Positions 23,896 through 31,770 of a stretch of DNA of 64,000 nt are shown here, piece by piece. The stretch is from positions 1-64,000 of the forward strand of contig CATZRJ010000001.1 in assembly GCA_958423535.1 (NCBI GenBank), given 5' to 3'. This DNA is from an uncultured Collinsella sp. Lineage in GTDB: Bacteria; Actinomycetota; Coriobacteriia; Coriobacteriales; Coriobacteriaceae. The notes below the pieces were generated by a model. The model worked only from the letters and a program-made list of their open reading frames with translations, made no database searches and was not told the DNA's origin. Within the stretch, counting starts at the first letter, position 1, and every line of letters starts with the position of its first letter. A program made the translations under genes and the position numbers.

Positions 23896-24768
23896 CTAGG
23901 AGAACATGCCGGTGAGGTAATCATTCAGCCGCTTGTCCTTGGGCCGCTGGAAAATCTCGTCGGTCTCGTCGTACTCGACCATATCGCCCATGTAGAAGAA
24001 CGCCGTGCGGTTGGACACACGCGACGCCTGTTCCATGTTGTGCGTCACGATGACGATGGCGCGGTCGGCAACGATCGACGACATCAGGTCCTCGATCGCC
24101 AGCGTCGAGATGGGGTCGAGCGCCGAGCAGGGCTCGTCAAACAGGATCACGTCGGGATTGAGCGCCAGCGTGCGCGCGATGCACAGACGCTGCTGCTGGC
24201 CGCCCGAAAGCGCGTAGGCGCTCTTGTCGAGCTTGTCCTTGACCTCGTCCCACAGCGCCGCACCACGCAGACTTTCCTCGACCATACGATCAAGCTCGTC
24301 GCGGTCGGTGATGCCGTGACGCCTAGGCGCAAATGTAATGTTGTCGCGAATGGACTTGCGGAACGGGTTGGGCTGCTGGAACACCATGCCAATGGAGCGG
24401 CGCAGCTCGTAGGTGTTCTCGGTCTTGGTATTCACGTTGCGCCCGCGGTAGTTGATCTCGCCCTCCACGCGGCAGCCGCGAATCTCGCGATTCATAAGGT
24501 TGAGGCTACGCAAGAAGGTCGACTTGCCGCAGCCCGAAGGCCCGATGAGCGCCGTGATCTCGCCCTTGTGAAAGTCGAGCGACGTGTTGTGCAGCGCATG
24601 GTGGTCGCCATAGTACACGTTGACGTCCTTGGTGGAGAGCACGACCTCGTCGCTCACGGCCCTGCCGCTCACGCGAACGCGCTTCTCGCTCTCCCCCACA
24701 CTCGACAGAAAGTCCTGGGTCTCGGACGTGGCCGCCTCGGTTGCGGGCGTTGCATTCATCTCGCTCAT
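23896..24768 (-). CDS. pstB: Phosphate ABC transporter ATP-binding protein
   Basis: A 290-residue ATPase of the high-affinity phosphate importer. Walker A is GPSGCGKST (about 96-104), the signature LSGGQQQRLCIART lies near 190-203, and Walker B ILFDEPCSALDP near 211-222. The first 50 residues form a non-conserved extension before the ABC domain, longer than the usual 250-260-residue PstB. It overlaps pstA by 4 nt (ATGA type). It is the last gene of pstS-pstC-pstA-pstB, with no phoU in view before the terminator. Confidence 0.95.
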   Translation of the reverse strand: MSEMNATPATEAATSETQDFLSSVGESEKRVRVSGRAVSDEVVLSTKDVNVYYGDHHALHNTSLDFHKGEITALIGPSGCGKSTFLRSLNLMNREIRGCRVEGEINYRGRNVNTKTENTYELRRSIGMVFQQPNPFRKSIRDNITFAPRRHGITDRDELDRMVEESLRGAALWDEVKDKLDKSAYALSGGQQQRLCIARTLALNPDVILFDEPCSALDPISTLAIEDLMSSIVADRAIVIVTHNMEQASRVSNRTAFFYMGDMVEYDETDEIFQRPKDKRLNDYLTGMFS

Positions 24769-25691
24769 TCGGCCGTCATCTTCCTTGCCAGTTGCTTGCC
24801 CACGATGCGGGCGATTACGTTAAACAGCAGCACGCAAATCATCAGCAGTGCCGCGGTGCCCCAGACGATCTGCTGAGCCTCGGGGCTACCCTCGCCATAG
24901 ATCTTGTAGATGTGCACGGCGAGCGACTCGCCGGGACGGAACACGTTCCAAGCGCAGGTGGGGCTCGACAGGTTAAAGCTCAAGAAGTTCAAACGCACCG
25001 GCGAGCTCATGCCCGAGGTAAAGAGCAGCGCCGCGGCCTCGCCAAACACGCGGCCGGCCGAAAGCACGATGCCGGTCACGATGGCAGGCATGGCCTCGGG
25101 GATCAGAATGTGCAGCGTAGCCTCCCAGCGAGTGAGGCCCATGGCCAGGCACGCATCGCGCTGGGCCTGCGGCACGTCCTCGAGCGCCTGCTGGATTACG
25201 CGCACCAGGATGGGGATGTTGAACATGGTGAGCGCGACGGCGCCGGAGATGATGGAGTACTTCCAGCCCAGCTGCACCGAGAACACCAGAAAGCCGAACA
25301 TGCCGACGACGATGGAGGGCAGCGAGGACAGCGTCTCGATAGCGGTGGAGGCGATGTCGCGGATGGGCCCGTCCGGCGCGTACTCAACCAGGAAGACCGC
25401 ACCGCCCAGGCTGATGGGCACCGAGATAGCTAGGGTAATTAGCAGCAGATAGAACGAGTCGAACAGCTGGTAGAGCACGCCGCCCTGAGTTCCGTTGGCG
25501 CGCGCGGGCTGCGTGAGAAATCCCGGCTGGAACAGCGTCGAGATGCCCTCGAACAGGATATAGGCCACCATGGAAATGACGACGAGCATGACGATGGCGA
25601 CGATCGCCGTCAGCACGCCCGTGGCGATGCGGTCCTGATTTTGGACGCGCCCGAATCTCGCCTCGTCGATATGGATGCGCGTGCTAGCCAC
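24765..25691 (-). CDS. pstA: Phosphate ABC transporter permease PstA
   Basis: A 308-residue inner-membrane permease with about six membrane segments and the binding-protein-dependent transport motif EALSSLPSIVVGMFGF... region followed by the EAA loop (AMGLTRWEATLHILIPEA). It pairs with PstC to form the phosphate channel. It starts with a GTG at 25691 that overlaps the end of pstC by 8 nt, which supports translational coupling. The N-terminus is hydrophilic for about 25 residues. Confidence 0.93.
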   Translation of the reverse strand: MASTRIHIDEARFGRVQNQDRIATGVLTAIVAIVMLVVISMVAYILFEGISTLFQPGFLTQPARANGTQGGVLYQLFDSFYLLLITLAISVPISLGGAVFLVEYAPDGPIRDIASTAIETLSSLPSIVVGMFGFLVFSVQLGWKYSIISGAVALTMFNIPILVRVIQQALEDVPQAQRDACLAMGLTRWEATLHILIPEAMPAIVTGIVLSAGRVFGEAAALLFTSGMSSPVRLNFLSFNLSSPTCAWNVFRPGESLAVHIYKIYGEGSPEAQQIVWGTAALLMICVLLFNVIARIVGKQLARKMTAE

Positions 25692-26592
25692 GAGCCTTCG
25701 CCCCCTTACGGCCGATGAGATGGATGATCAGGATGAAGATGAGGCTCATGCCCATCAGCAGCAGACCGAGCGCCCACAGAACATCGTCCTGGGCCGAGCC
25801 CTCGGCATAGACCGCCATAGACGTGGTGAGCGTGGTGGTGATGGTCGAGGCCGGCGACAGCAGCGACGTCGGCATGGCCTCGATACCGCCGATAACCATG
25901 CGCACGGCGAGCGTCTCGCCAAAGGCGCGCGTCATGCCAAGGATGACCGCAGTCATGAGCGACGGCATGGCGGATTTGAGCACCACGTGCCAGATGGTCT
26001 GCCAGCGGGTGTAGCCCAGCGCGAGCGAGCCCTGACGGTAGCTGTCGGGCACGGCGCGCAGGCCATCGACCGAAAGGGTGGTCATGGTCGGCAGGATCAT
26101 GACGGCTAGCACGATGGCGCCGGGCAGGATGCCCAGGCCCGTACTCACGTGGAAAACGCTTTTCATAAGACCGACGACCACATGAAAGCCGATCAGGCCA
26201 AAGACGACCGAGGGAATGCCGGTCAAAAGCTCAATAAGCGGCTGAAAGATCTTGGAGCCAAACTTAGGGCTAATCTCGACCGCAAAGATGGCAGAGCCGA
26301 TGGCGATGGGCAGCGCGATGAGCGTGGAGAGCACCATGACCGCAAACGAGGTGACAATCAAGGGCAGGGCGCCGGTGTAGGGCAGGCCGCTTTCGGCTGT
26401 GTTGGCCAGGTCCCACTTGGTGCCGGTGAAGAACTCGACGACCGAAACGCCGTCCTTGAGAAAAGCCGAGAGGCCCTTTTGGGCGACCATAAAGATGAGC
26501 GCGGCAACGACAAGCGTCACGAGCGCAACGCACGCGCCCGTGACGCCCAGGCCCACGTTCTCAAGGTCGCGCTTTGGCAGCTGTTTTGCCAT
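25684..26592 (-). CDS. pstC: Phosphate ABC transporter permease PstC
   Basis: A 302-residue permease with about six hydrophobic segments, the PstC signature GIPSVVFGLIGF near 120-131 and the EAA loop ALGYTRWQTIWHVVLKSA near 204-221. It partners with PstA. ATG 26592 has AAAGG upstream. It follows pstS by 25 bp and overlaps pstA by 8 nt, so all four pst genes form one minus-strand operon that runs from the pstS promoter to the terminator at 23807. Confidence 0.94.
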   Translation of the reverse strand: MAKQLPKRDLENVGLGVTGACVALVTLVVAALIFMVAQKGLSAFLKDGVSVVEFFTGTKWDLANTAESGLPYTGALPLIVTSFAVMVLSTLIALPIAIGSAIFAVEISPKFGSKIFQPLIELLTGIPSVVFGLIGFHVVVGLMKSVFHVSTGLGILPGAIVLAVMILPTMTTLSVDGLRAVPDSYRQGSLALGYTRWQTIWHVVLKSAMPSLMTAVILGMTRAFGETLAVRMVIGGIEAMPTSLLSPASTITTTLTTSMAVYAEGSAQDDVLWALGLLLMGMSLIFILIIHLIGRKGAKARG

Positions 26593-26617
26593 TGCAAACC
26601 TTTCCGGGGGCGATTAC

Positions 26618-27556
26618 TTATTTAGCGGAGACCTTGCCGCTGGCGTCCTTGACGACCTTCATGGCAGAGACGGGGATAAAGCCCTGCTCCTCGACGAGCT
26701 TGCCCTGGACGTCGTCGGAAAGCATGAACTCTAGGAATGCCTTGGTGGCGTCGTCGGCGTCCTTTGCGCAGTACATGTGCTCGGTAGCCCAGATCTTAAA
26801 GGAGTCGTCGGTGACGTTTGCACTCTTGGGCTCCACGCCCTCGACCTTGATGGCGTTGAACTTGGAGTCGTCGAAGTGCGAGAAGTCGAGGTAGGAGATG
26901 GCATTGTCGGTGCTGGCCATCTGAGTCTGGACATCGCCGGACTTGTCGAGCTCGGCGTCGCCCTTAAAGTCGACGGCCTCGTCGCCAAAAACGGCAGCCT
27001 CGAAGGTGGCGCGGGTACCGGAGCCGGCCTTGCGGTTGAGCACGACGATGGTGGCGTCGTCGCCGCCGACCTCCTTCCAGTTGGTGATCTGGCCGGAGAA
27101 GATGCCCTTGAGCTGCTCGAGGGACAGGTCGTCGACCTTCACGTTCTTGGAGACGACGGGGCCCATGCCCACGACGGCGACCTCATGGTCGACGAGGTTC
27201 TTGACCTGGTCGGCCTCGAGTTTGGTCTCGGCGAAGACGTCGGAGTTACCGATGGTGACGGTGCCGGCGGCAACAGCGGTCAGGCCCTTGCCCGAACCGT
27301 TGCCCGAGCCGGAGACGGAGACGTCCGGATTGGCGTCCATGAACTTCTCGGCAGCGGCCTCGACGAGAGCCTGGAACGAAGAGGCACCGTCGTAGGTCAC
27401 CTCGCCGGAGACGGACTCGGCAGCAGCAGCGCTGCCCTTGTCGGCGGCGTTGGAAGCGCCTGCGCCGCCGCAACCAACGAGACCGAGACCGACGATGCTG
27501 GCGAGACCACCAGCGAGGCCGAGGAACTGACGACGAGAATAAGCCTGATCGAGCAT
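26618..27556 (-). CDS. pstS: Phosphate-binding lipoprotein
   Basis: A 312-residue solute-binding protein of the high-affinity phosphate importer. The N-terminus has a twin-arginine type signal (SRRQFLGLAGG, residues 7-17) leading to the lipobox LVGCGG with the lipidated Cys near residue 29. Phosphate-contact motifs are SGSGNGSGKG near 84-93 and RKAGSGTRATFE near 175-186. The Tat-type motif together with a lipobox suggests a folded-state or Tat-dependent lipoprotein, as in some Actinobacteria. ATG 27556 has AAAGGAAG upstream. Expression is probably induced by phosphate starvation; two TAAAGG direct repeats 23 bp apart lie upstream (27670-27710). Confidence 0.93.
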   Translation of the reverse strand: MLDQAYSRRQFLGLAGGLASIVGLGLVGCGGAGASNAADKGSAAAAESVSGEVTYDGASSFQALVEAAAEKFMDANPDVSVSGSGNGSGKGLTAVAAGTVTIGNSDVFAETKLEADQVKNLVDHEVAVVGMGPVVSKNVKVDDLSLEQLKGIFSGQITNWKEVGGDDATIVVLNRKAGSGTRATFEAAVFGDEAVDFKGDAELDKSGDVQTQMASTDNAISYLDFSHFDDSKFNAIKVEGVEPKSANVTDDSFKIWATEHMYCAKDADDATKAFLEFMLSDDVQGKLVEEQGFIPVSAMKVVKDASGKVSAK

Positions 27557-27664
27557 GATCTTCCTTTCATACATGCGACTCGCGGGCACCCTGCCCGCTT
27601 TGCTGTTTGGAAAGATACGGCCTCGATCGGGCAGCGCCCGCGCCAACTGCGGTTTCTTACGGGC

Positions 27665-27715
27665 TTTTGATAGACCTTTACCGCAAGCTCTGCCAAGCCT
27701 TTACAAACGGATAAC
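27665..27715 (-). promoter_or_regulatory. Possible PhoP-type direct repeats upstream of pstS
   Basis: On the minus strand GTTTGTAAAGG and GCGGTAAAGG are spaced so that TAAAGG recurs after 23 bp, followed by TATCAAAA, which could be a -10. The spacing is compatible with a response-regulator site, but no Pho box consensus was matched. Confidence 0.3.
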
Positions 27716-27759
27716 AATCCCGCCGGTTGGCATGGTCCACCTTTTACACCGATAAAAAG

Positions 27760-27828
27760 AAGTTGCGGTGAAATAGTTCCTGTTTGGCTGTCAGGCAGCC
27801 GATTCTAGGAACTATTCCACCGCAACTT
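27760..27828. repeat. Family A palindromic repeat, copy 2
   Basis: The arms AAGTTGCGGTGAAATAGTTC (27760-27779) and GAACTATTCCACCGCAACTT (27809-27828) pair with a single mismatch; the interior holds a small GGCTG/CAGCC hairpin. It is the most symmetric of the four copies. It lies between the pstS promoter region and the structured element at 27892. Confidence 0.85.
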
Positions 27829-27891
27829 GCTAGAAGCCTGGGCGAAAGTGCCGCCGGCTCGGTATTCGAACTTGTATCCAAGCAAATTGTT

Positions 27892-27993
27892 GGGGTTTCC
27901 CAGGTGCCCGAGATTGCCCCGAAAGAGGAGCGCCGCGTACTTTGGTACGCAAGCGACGGTTTGAGGGGCAAGGTCGGGTGCCTGGGGAAGCCC
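27892..27993. repeat. Structured element abutting the dipeptidase stop codon
   Basis: Two 29-nt imperfect inverted arms (27892-27920 and 27965-27993) flank a 44-nt interior with the hairpin GCGTACTTTGGTACGC. On the minus strand it begins at the last base of the dipeptidase stop codon. It may be that gene's terminator or a specific 3'-end element. Apart from this and the family A repeat, the 27557-27992 gap shows only the pstS promoter. Confidence 0.6.
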
Positions 27994-29429
27994 TACAGCT
28001 CTAGCTCATTCAAGCGCAGGATTGCCACGATGTAGATCTTGAGCGCCTGCTTGAGCTGTTCCTCGTTGGCGCACTCGTTGGGGCCGTGCATCTGGCCGCC
28101 CCATATGGGCAGCTCCAGGCCGGTCTCCTCGGGGCCAAACGACACGGCGCGCGCAAAGTTTCGCGCGTACGTGCCTCCGCCCATGGCAAAGGGCTCGGCA
28201 TGCTTGCCCGTGAACTCGTTATAGGTATCAATAAGCGCCCTCACGGCCGGATCGTCGGCAGAGACCGAGAACGGCACCTTGGCACGATCCACGCGATACG
28301 TCACGCCAAAGCGGCCCACGAGCGGCTCGAGCTGCTCGCAAATGGTATCGGCACTGGTGCTATCGGGGAAGCGCACGTCGATGACCTGCTCGATGTGGCC
28401 ATCCGCCACACGGATGACGCCGGGATTGCAGGTGAGCGGGCCAAATGCGGGGCTCGTCGCGTCGATACCCAGGCCGCGGCCATAGGCGTCCGCATGGACA
28501 AATGCCAGAAACTTGACAAACTCGTGCTCGGCGGGCGTCAATAGGCGCTCGTCACGGGCGCCAAACGCGTCCTCGGCCTCGCGCAGATACGACACGATCA
28601 GGCCGACGGCATTGATCGTTCCCTCGGGCATCGAGGCATGACCGCCAATGCCGTGGGCAAAAATCTGCGCATGGCCGTTATCGAGCGCCGTAATCTCCAG
28701 GCGGTCGGCATTCTCAACGGGTGCCGGCAGCTCATCGGCGGCAATCGCGAGCTCGCAGATAGACTGCGACGGAATGGCGTTGCTCGCCTCGGCACCGCTC
28801 CACGATACGATGCGCCCGCCGTCGATCTTGGGGCTCACAAACGTCGCCCCAAACTGACCCTTCTCGGCATTGCAGACCGGGAACTCGGCATCGGGCGTAA
28901 ACAGAAAGTCGGGGTTCGCGTGGTTCTCCAGATAATGGTGAACGTCGGACATGCCCACTTCCTCATCGCAGCCCAGCAGCGCGCGGAAGGTGTAGCGCGG
29001 CACAATGCCGTGCTTGATCAGGTAGGCACCGGCGTAGAGCGACAACACGGCCGGACCCTTGTCATCAATCACGCCACGGCCGAGCAGCCAGCCCTCGCGA
29101 CGCTCCATCGCAAACGGGTCGGTGTTCCAGCCGGGGCCTGCGGGCACCACGTCCACGTGGCAGATAGTCGCGAGCTGCTTGTCGCCGCGACCCGGGATAT
29201 CGGCAATGCCCACATAACCCTCGTCGTCGCTCGTCTGGTAGCCGAGCTTTTGCGCAATGCCGAGCGCGCAATCGAGCGCATCACGGACCGGGCGGCCAAA
29301 CGGCGCACCGGGCTCCGCGTCGGCAGCAACGGCTACGGACGGATAACTCACCAGCTGCTCGATATCGGCGACGACATCCTCCCAGACCTCGTCGACATAC
29401 TCGGCAACGCTCTGCTCCACCTGATTCAT
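27993..29429 (-). CDS. M20 family dipeptidase (PepV/Sapep-like)
   Basis: A 478-residue zinc dipeptidase of the PepV/Sapep group. Metal-binding motifs are ATICHVDVVPAG (about 85-96), GRGVIDDKGP (about 116-125) and LLGCDEEVGMSD (about 150-161), and the lid has HGIGGHASMPEG near 267-278. The length is typical of PepV (about 470). It probably hydrolyses dipeptides, in keeping with an amino-acid-fermenting lifestyle. ATG 29429 has GGAGG upstream. It lies 54 bp downstream of the HAD phosphatase gene on the same strand, and its stop codon touches a structured element. Confidence 0.9.
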   Translation of the reverse strand: MNQVEQSVAEYVDEVWEDVVADIEQLVSYPSVAVAADAEPGAPFGRPVRDALDCALGIAQKLGYQTSDDEGYVGIADIPGRGDKQLATICHVDVVPAGPGWNTDPFAMERREGWLLGRGVIDDKGPAVLSLYAGAYLIKHGIVPRYTFRALLGCDEEVGMSDVHHYLENHANPDFLFTPDAEFPVCNAEKGQFGATFVSPKIDGGRIVSWSGAEASNAIPSQSICELAIAADELPAPVENADRLEITALDNGHAQIFAHGIGGHASMPEGTINAVGLIVSYLREAEDAFGARDERLLTPAEHEFVKFLAFVHADAYGRGLGIDATSPAFGPLTCNPGVIRVADGHIEQVIDVRFPDSTSADTICEQLEPLVGRFGVTYRVDRAKVPFSVSADDPAVRALIDTYNEFTGKHAEPFAMGGGTYARNFARAVSFGPEETGLELPIWGGQMHGPNECANEEQLKQALKIYIVAILRLNELEL

Positions 29430-29483
29430 GGACGACCTCCTTACCAATGAGCGGCAGGCACGCCCGCCCCTCACATCACGTCA

Positions 29484-30146
29484 TTAGATAGCGAAAAGTT
29501 TAGCAAGCTCGGCCACCGAGTGCACCACCGCTTCGGCGCCCGCTGCCTCGTGCTCGCCCGGCGCCGCCGCGCCCGAATAGATGCCGATGCACGGCACGCC
29601 CATCGCGTGCGCGCCCTCCACATCGTTAAAGCGATCGCCGATCATCACGGCATCGTCGGCCGTCGCGCCGAGCGCCGCCAAGGCATCGCGGACCGAATCG
29701 GCCTTGGTCTCGCGACTCTGCGGCAGATTCATGCCAACCACCGCCTCAAACTGAGAAAGCCCGAGCTCACGCACCATGTCGATGCACTTGGCCTCCATGC
29801 GCGACGTCGCCACGGCCATACGCTTGCCCCGGGCGGCTAACCCATCCAGCAGCTCGGGAATCCCATCGAACACGGGGTACTCCTCCGGTCCCAGCTCATC
29901 AAAAAAGGCGCGGTACTCGTCGGCCACCACAAGCGACTCCTCGCGGGAGAAGCCGTAAAAGTCGTGAAAGCTCTTCCACAGGGGCGGCCCGATCATGCGG
30001 CGCAGGTCACCCATCTGCGCCTCAGAAAGCCCGCGCGCAGCCAGTGTCTTGCGCGTCGAGGTCATCACCGCCCGGCCTGTATCTGCCACCGTGCCGTCAA
30101 AATCGAACAGCACGACCGGCCGCCTGCATATCTCCAGCGCCTCCAT
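29484..30146 (-). CDS. HAD-family phosphatase (phosphoglycolate phosphatase-like)
   Basis: A 220-residue HAD hydrolase with a small alpha-helical cap (subfamily IA). Motif I is LFDFDGTVADT (about 13-23), motif II is MAVATSRME near 107-115, motif III Lys is in SRETKADSV and motif IV is MIGDRFNDVEGA near 163-174. Closest in style to Gph and PGP-like enzymes that act on small phosphoesters. I chose ATG 30146, 8 nt after AGAGGA; an ATG 6 nt upstream (30152) sits too close to that site. It is transcribed with the downstream dipeptidase gene, 54 bp away, and is divergent from DegV. Confidence 0.87.
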   Translation of the reverse strand: MEALEICRRPVVLFDFDGTVADTGRAVMTSTRKTLAARGLSEAQMGDLRRMIGPPLWKSFHDFYGFSREESLVVADEYRAFFDELGPEEYPVFDGIPELLDGLAARGKRMAVATSRMEAKCIDMVRELGLSQFEAVVGMNLPQSRETKADSVRDALAALGATADDAVMIGDRFNDVEGAHAMGVPCIGIYSGAAAPGEHEAAGAEAVVHSVAELAKLFAI

Positions 30147-30302
30147 CGGCATTCCTCTTCCCCAGTTGACGATTTCCACACCGACACTTCAAACTGTTGA
30201 CTATTCAACAATTGAACCTAGTAATGTGGAACGACTCTACTATACTTGTCGCACTTTGCTCTCAGAAGGCGGCGCGCAAGCGCCCCAACGAAAGGTGCAA
30301 TT

Positions 30303-31163
30303 ATGTCTTTTGCCATCATAACCGACTCCACGTCGGACATCTCCCCCGCCCGCGCCCAAGAGCTCGGCATTTACGTAATTCCGCTGCATGTGATTATCGA
30401 GGGCGAGGACCTGCTCGACCAGGTGCAGATTACCGCCCAGGAGTACGTCGCGCGCATGGCCGGTTCCGAGCAACTGCCGCACACCTCGCAGCCGAGCGCC
30501 GGCGAGTTCAAGGCACTCTTTGACCGCGTGCTCGCCGACGGCCACGACAGCGCCATCTTTATCTCGCTGTGCAGCGAGTGGTCCGCCTGCTATGCCAACG
30601 CCAGCCTGACGGCCGAAGCGCACGAGCTCGACGTGCGCTGCATCGACTCACGCACCGGCTCGGGCGCCGAGGGTCTGCTGGTGGAGTACGCGCTGGCCAT
30701 GCGCGAGGACGGCCGCAGCCTGGACGAGACCGAGGCGCAGATCCGCGCGACGCTGCCCGACGCCCACCTGCTGCTGATTCCCCGCACGCTCGAGAACCTC
30801 GTTAAGAACGGCCGCGCGCCCAAACTCGCCGGCCAGCTCACGCAGATGCTCAACATTCGCCTGGCCGTTTCGCCAGAGTGGAAATCGGGCGAGATCAAGG
30901 CCATCAAGAAGGGCCGCGGCGCCAAGCGCATCGTCGCCAACACCATGGCCGATTGCCTCGCATTTTTGGCCGAACATCCGGGCTCCAACGTGCGTGTGCT
31001 CACGACCGGAGCCGCCGAGGAGCAGGAGCTCGTCAACCAGGCGCTCGCAGGCCAGGACTACGTAGACGCCGGCACCGGCCCCATCGGCTGCACCATTGCC
31101 ACCCACGTAGGCGTCGACGCCATAGCAATCAGCTACTGCCCCCGCTACCAACCCATCCACTAG
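30303..31163 (+). CDS. DegV family protein, first paralogue
   Basis: A 286-residue DegV protein. The N-terminus AIITDSTSDIS (residues 4-14) and the TSQPSAGEF stretch near 60-68 are family signatures of the fatty-acid-binding fold; the GRAPKLAGQLTQMLNIR region around 175-191 lines the ligand pocket. In Gram-positive bacteria DegV/FakB proteins bind fatty acids and present them to a fatty acid kinase (FakA). No FakA gene lies in this window. ATG 30303 has AAAGG upstream. A second paralogue is at 48757-49647. Confidence 0.9.
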   Translation: MSFAIITDSTSDISPARAQELGIYVIPLHVIIEGEDLLDQVQITAQEYVARMAGSEQLPHTSQPSAGEFKALFDRVLADGHDSAIFISLCSEWSACYANASLTAEAHELDVRCIDSRTGSGAEGLLVEYALAMREDGRSLDETEAQIRATLPDAHLLLIPRTLENLVKNGRAPKLAGQLTQMLNIRLAVSPEWKSGEIKAIKKGRGAKRIVANTMADCLAFLAEHPGSNVRVLTTGAAEEQELVNQALAGQDYVDAGTGPIGCTIATHVGVDAIAISYCPRYQPIH

Positions 31164-31177
31164 GGGCACCTTTACCA

Positions 31178-31244
31178 CTTGCGGTGGAATAGGGACTGTT
31201 TTTGGCTTATCAGACGCAAATCAATCCCTATTCCACCGCAACTT
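31178..31244. repeat. Family A palindromic repeat, copy 3
   Basis: Arms ACTTGCGGTGGAATAGGGA (31178-31196) and TCCCTATTCCACCGCAA (31226-31242), followed by CTTTT at the plus-strand side. It starts 15 bp after the DegV stop and is probably its terminator. Confidence 0.85.
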
Positions 31245-31338
31245 CTTTTGCTGAGCCCCCTCCATATACAAGATATGCTGACGATCGGCGCATTCCCAGC
31301 TGTTTGGGGGAGCTTCGACTAGCCCCTAGCGGTACCCG

Positions 31339-31557
31339 GTGGGCAAAAAATGGCAAATATGAGTACTGTCATAAATTTAGTAACAGCAAAATTTCGCTGA
31401 AATTGCCCGCTTCCACCGATTTCAAGCTCCATAAAGCCCCGAATCGTCGTGTTTAGGGGGTGAATATACTAAAACTCAGTCAATTGGTCTTAGATACTTC
31501 TCAAATGATATGAGACTAACCGAGCAACACTACTCATATTTGCCATTTTTTGCCCAC
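31339..31557. mobile_element. Putative ~219-bp MITE with ~30-bp terminal inverted repeats
   Basis: The left end GTGGGCAAAAAATGGCAAAT (31339-31358) continues as ATGAGTACTGT, and the right end (about 31527-31557) is its inverted copy with one or two mismatches. The interior is AT-rich, with no plausible protein. It lies 155 bp upstream of the TOTE-type gene in the 31164-31770 gap; apart from this element and the family A repeat nothing was recognised there. No transposase gene is in the window. Confidence 0.75.
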
Positions 31558-31770
31558 ACGGTCTGAATGAGGTCCGCTCTTTACGCCTCCGGCTACCCAT
31601 ATGACCGCAAACCCTGATTATCAAGGGCCGTCGCGCGCCTTGGCATCGACCGAAAGCCGCTCGCAGAATAATCCCTTGCCATTAGCAAACTTGAATCGAA
31701 ATTACATATCCCAAAAAGCCGTAATGCCGTACCCTTGCCTCAACAACTCCAATACAAGGACGGCATTCAA

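Noticed and set aside
27784..28035. An 83-codon frame across the element at 27892
   Set aside because: It crosses a palindromic structure and enters the dipeptidase gene in antisense; the structure explains the sequence better than coding.
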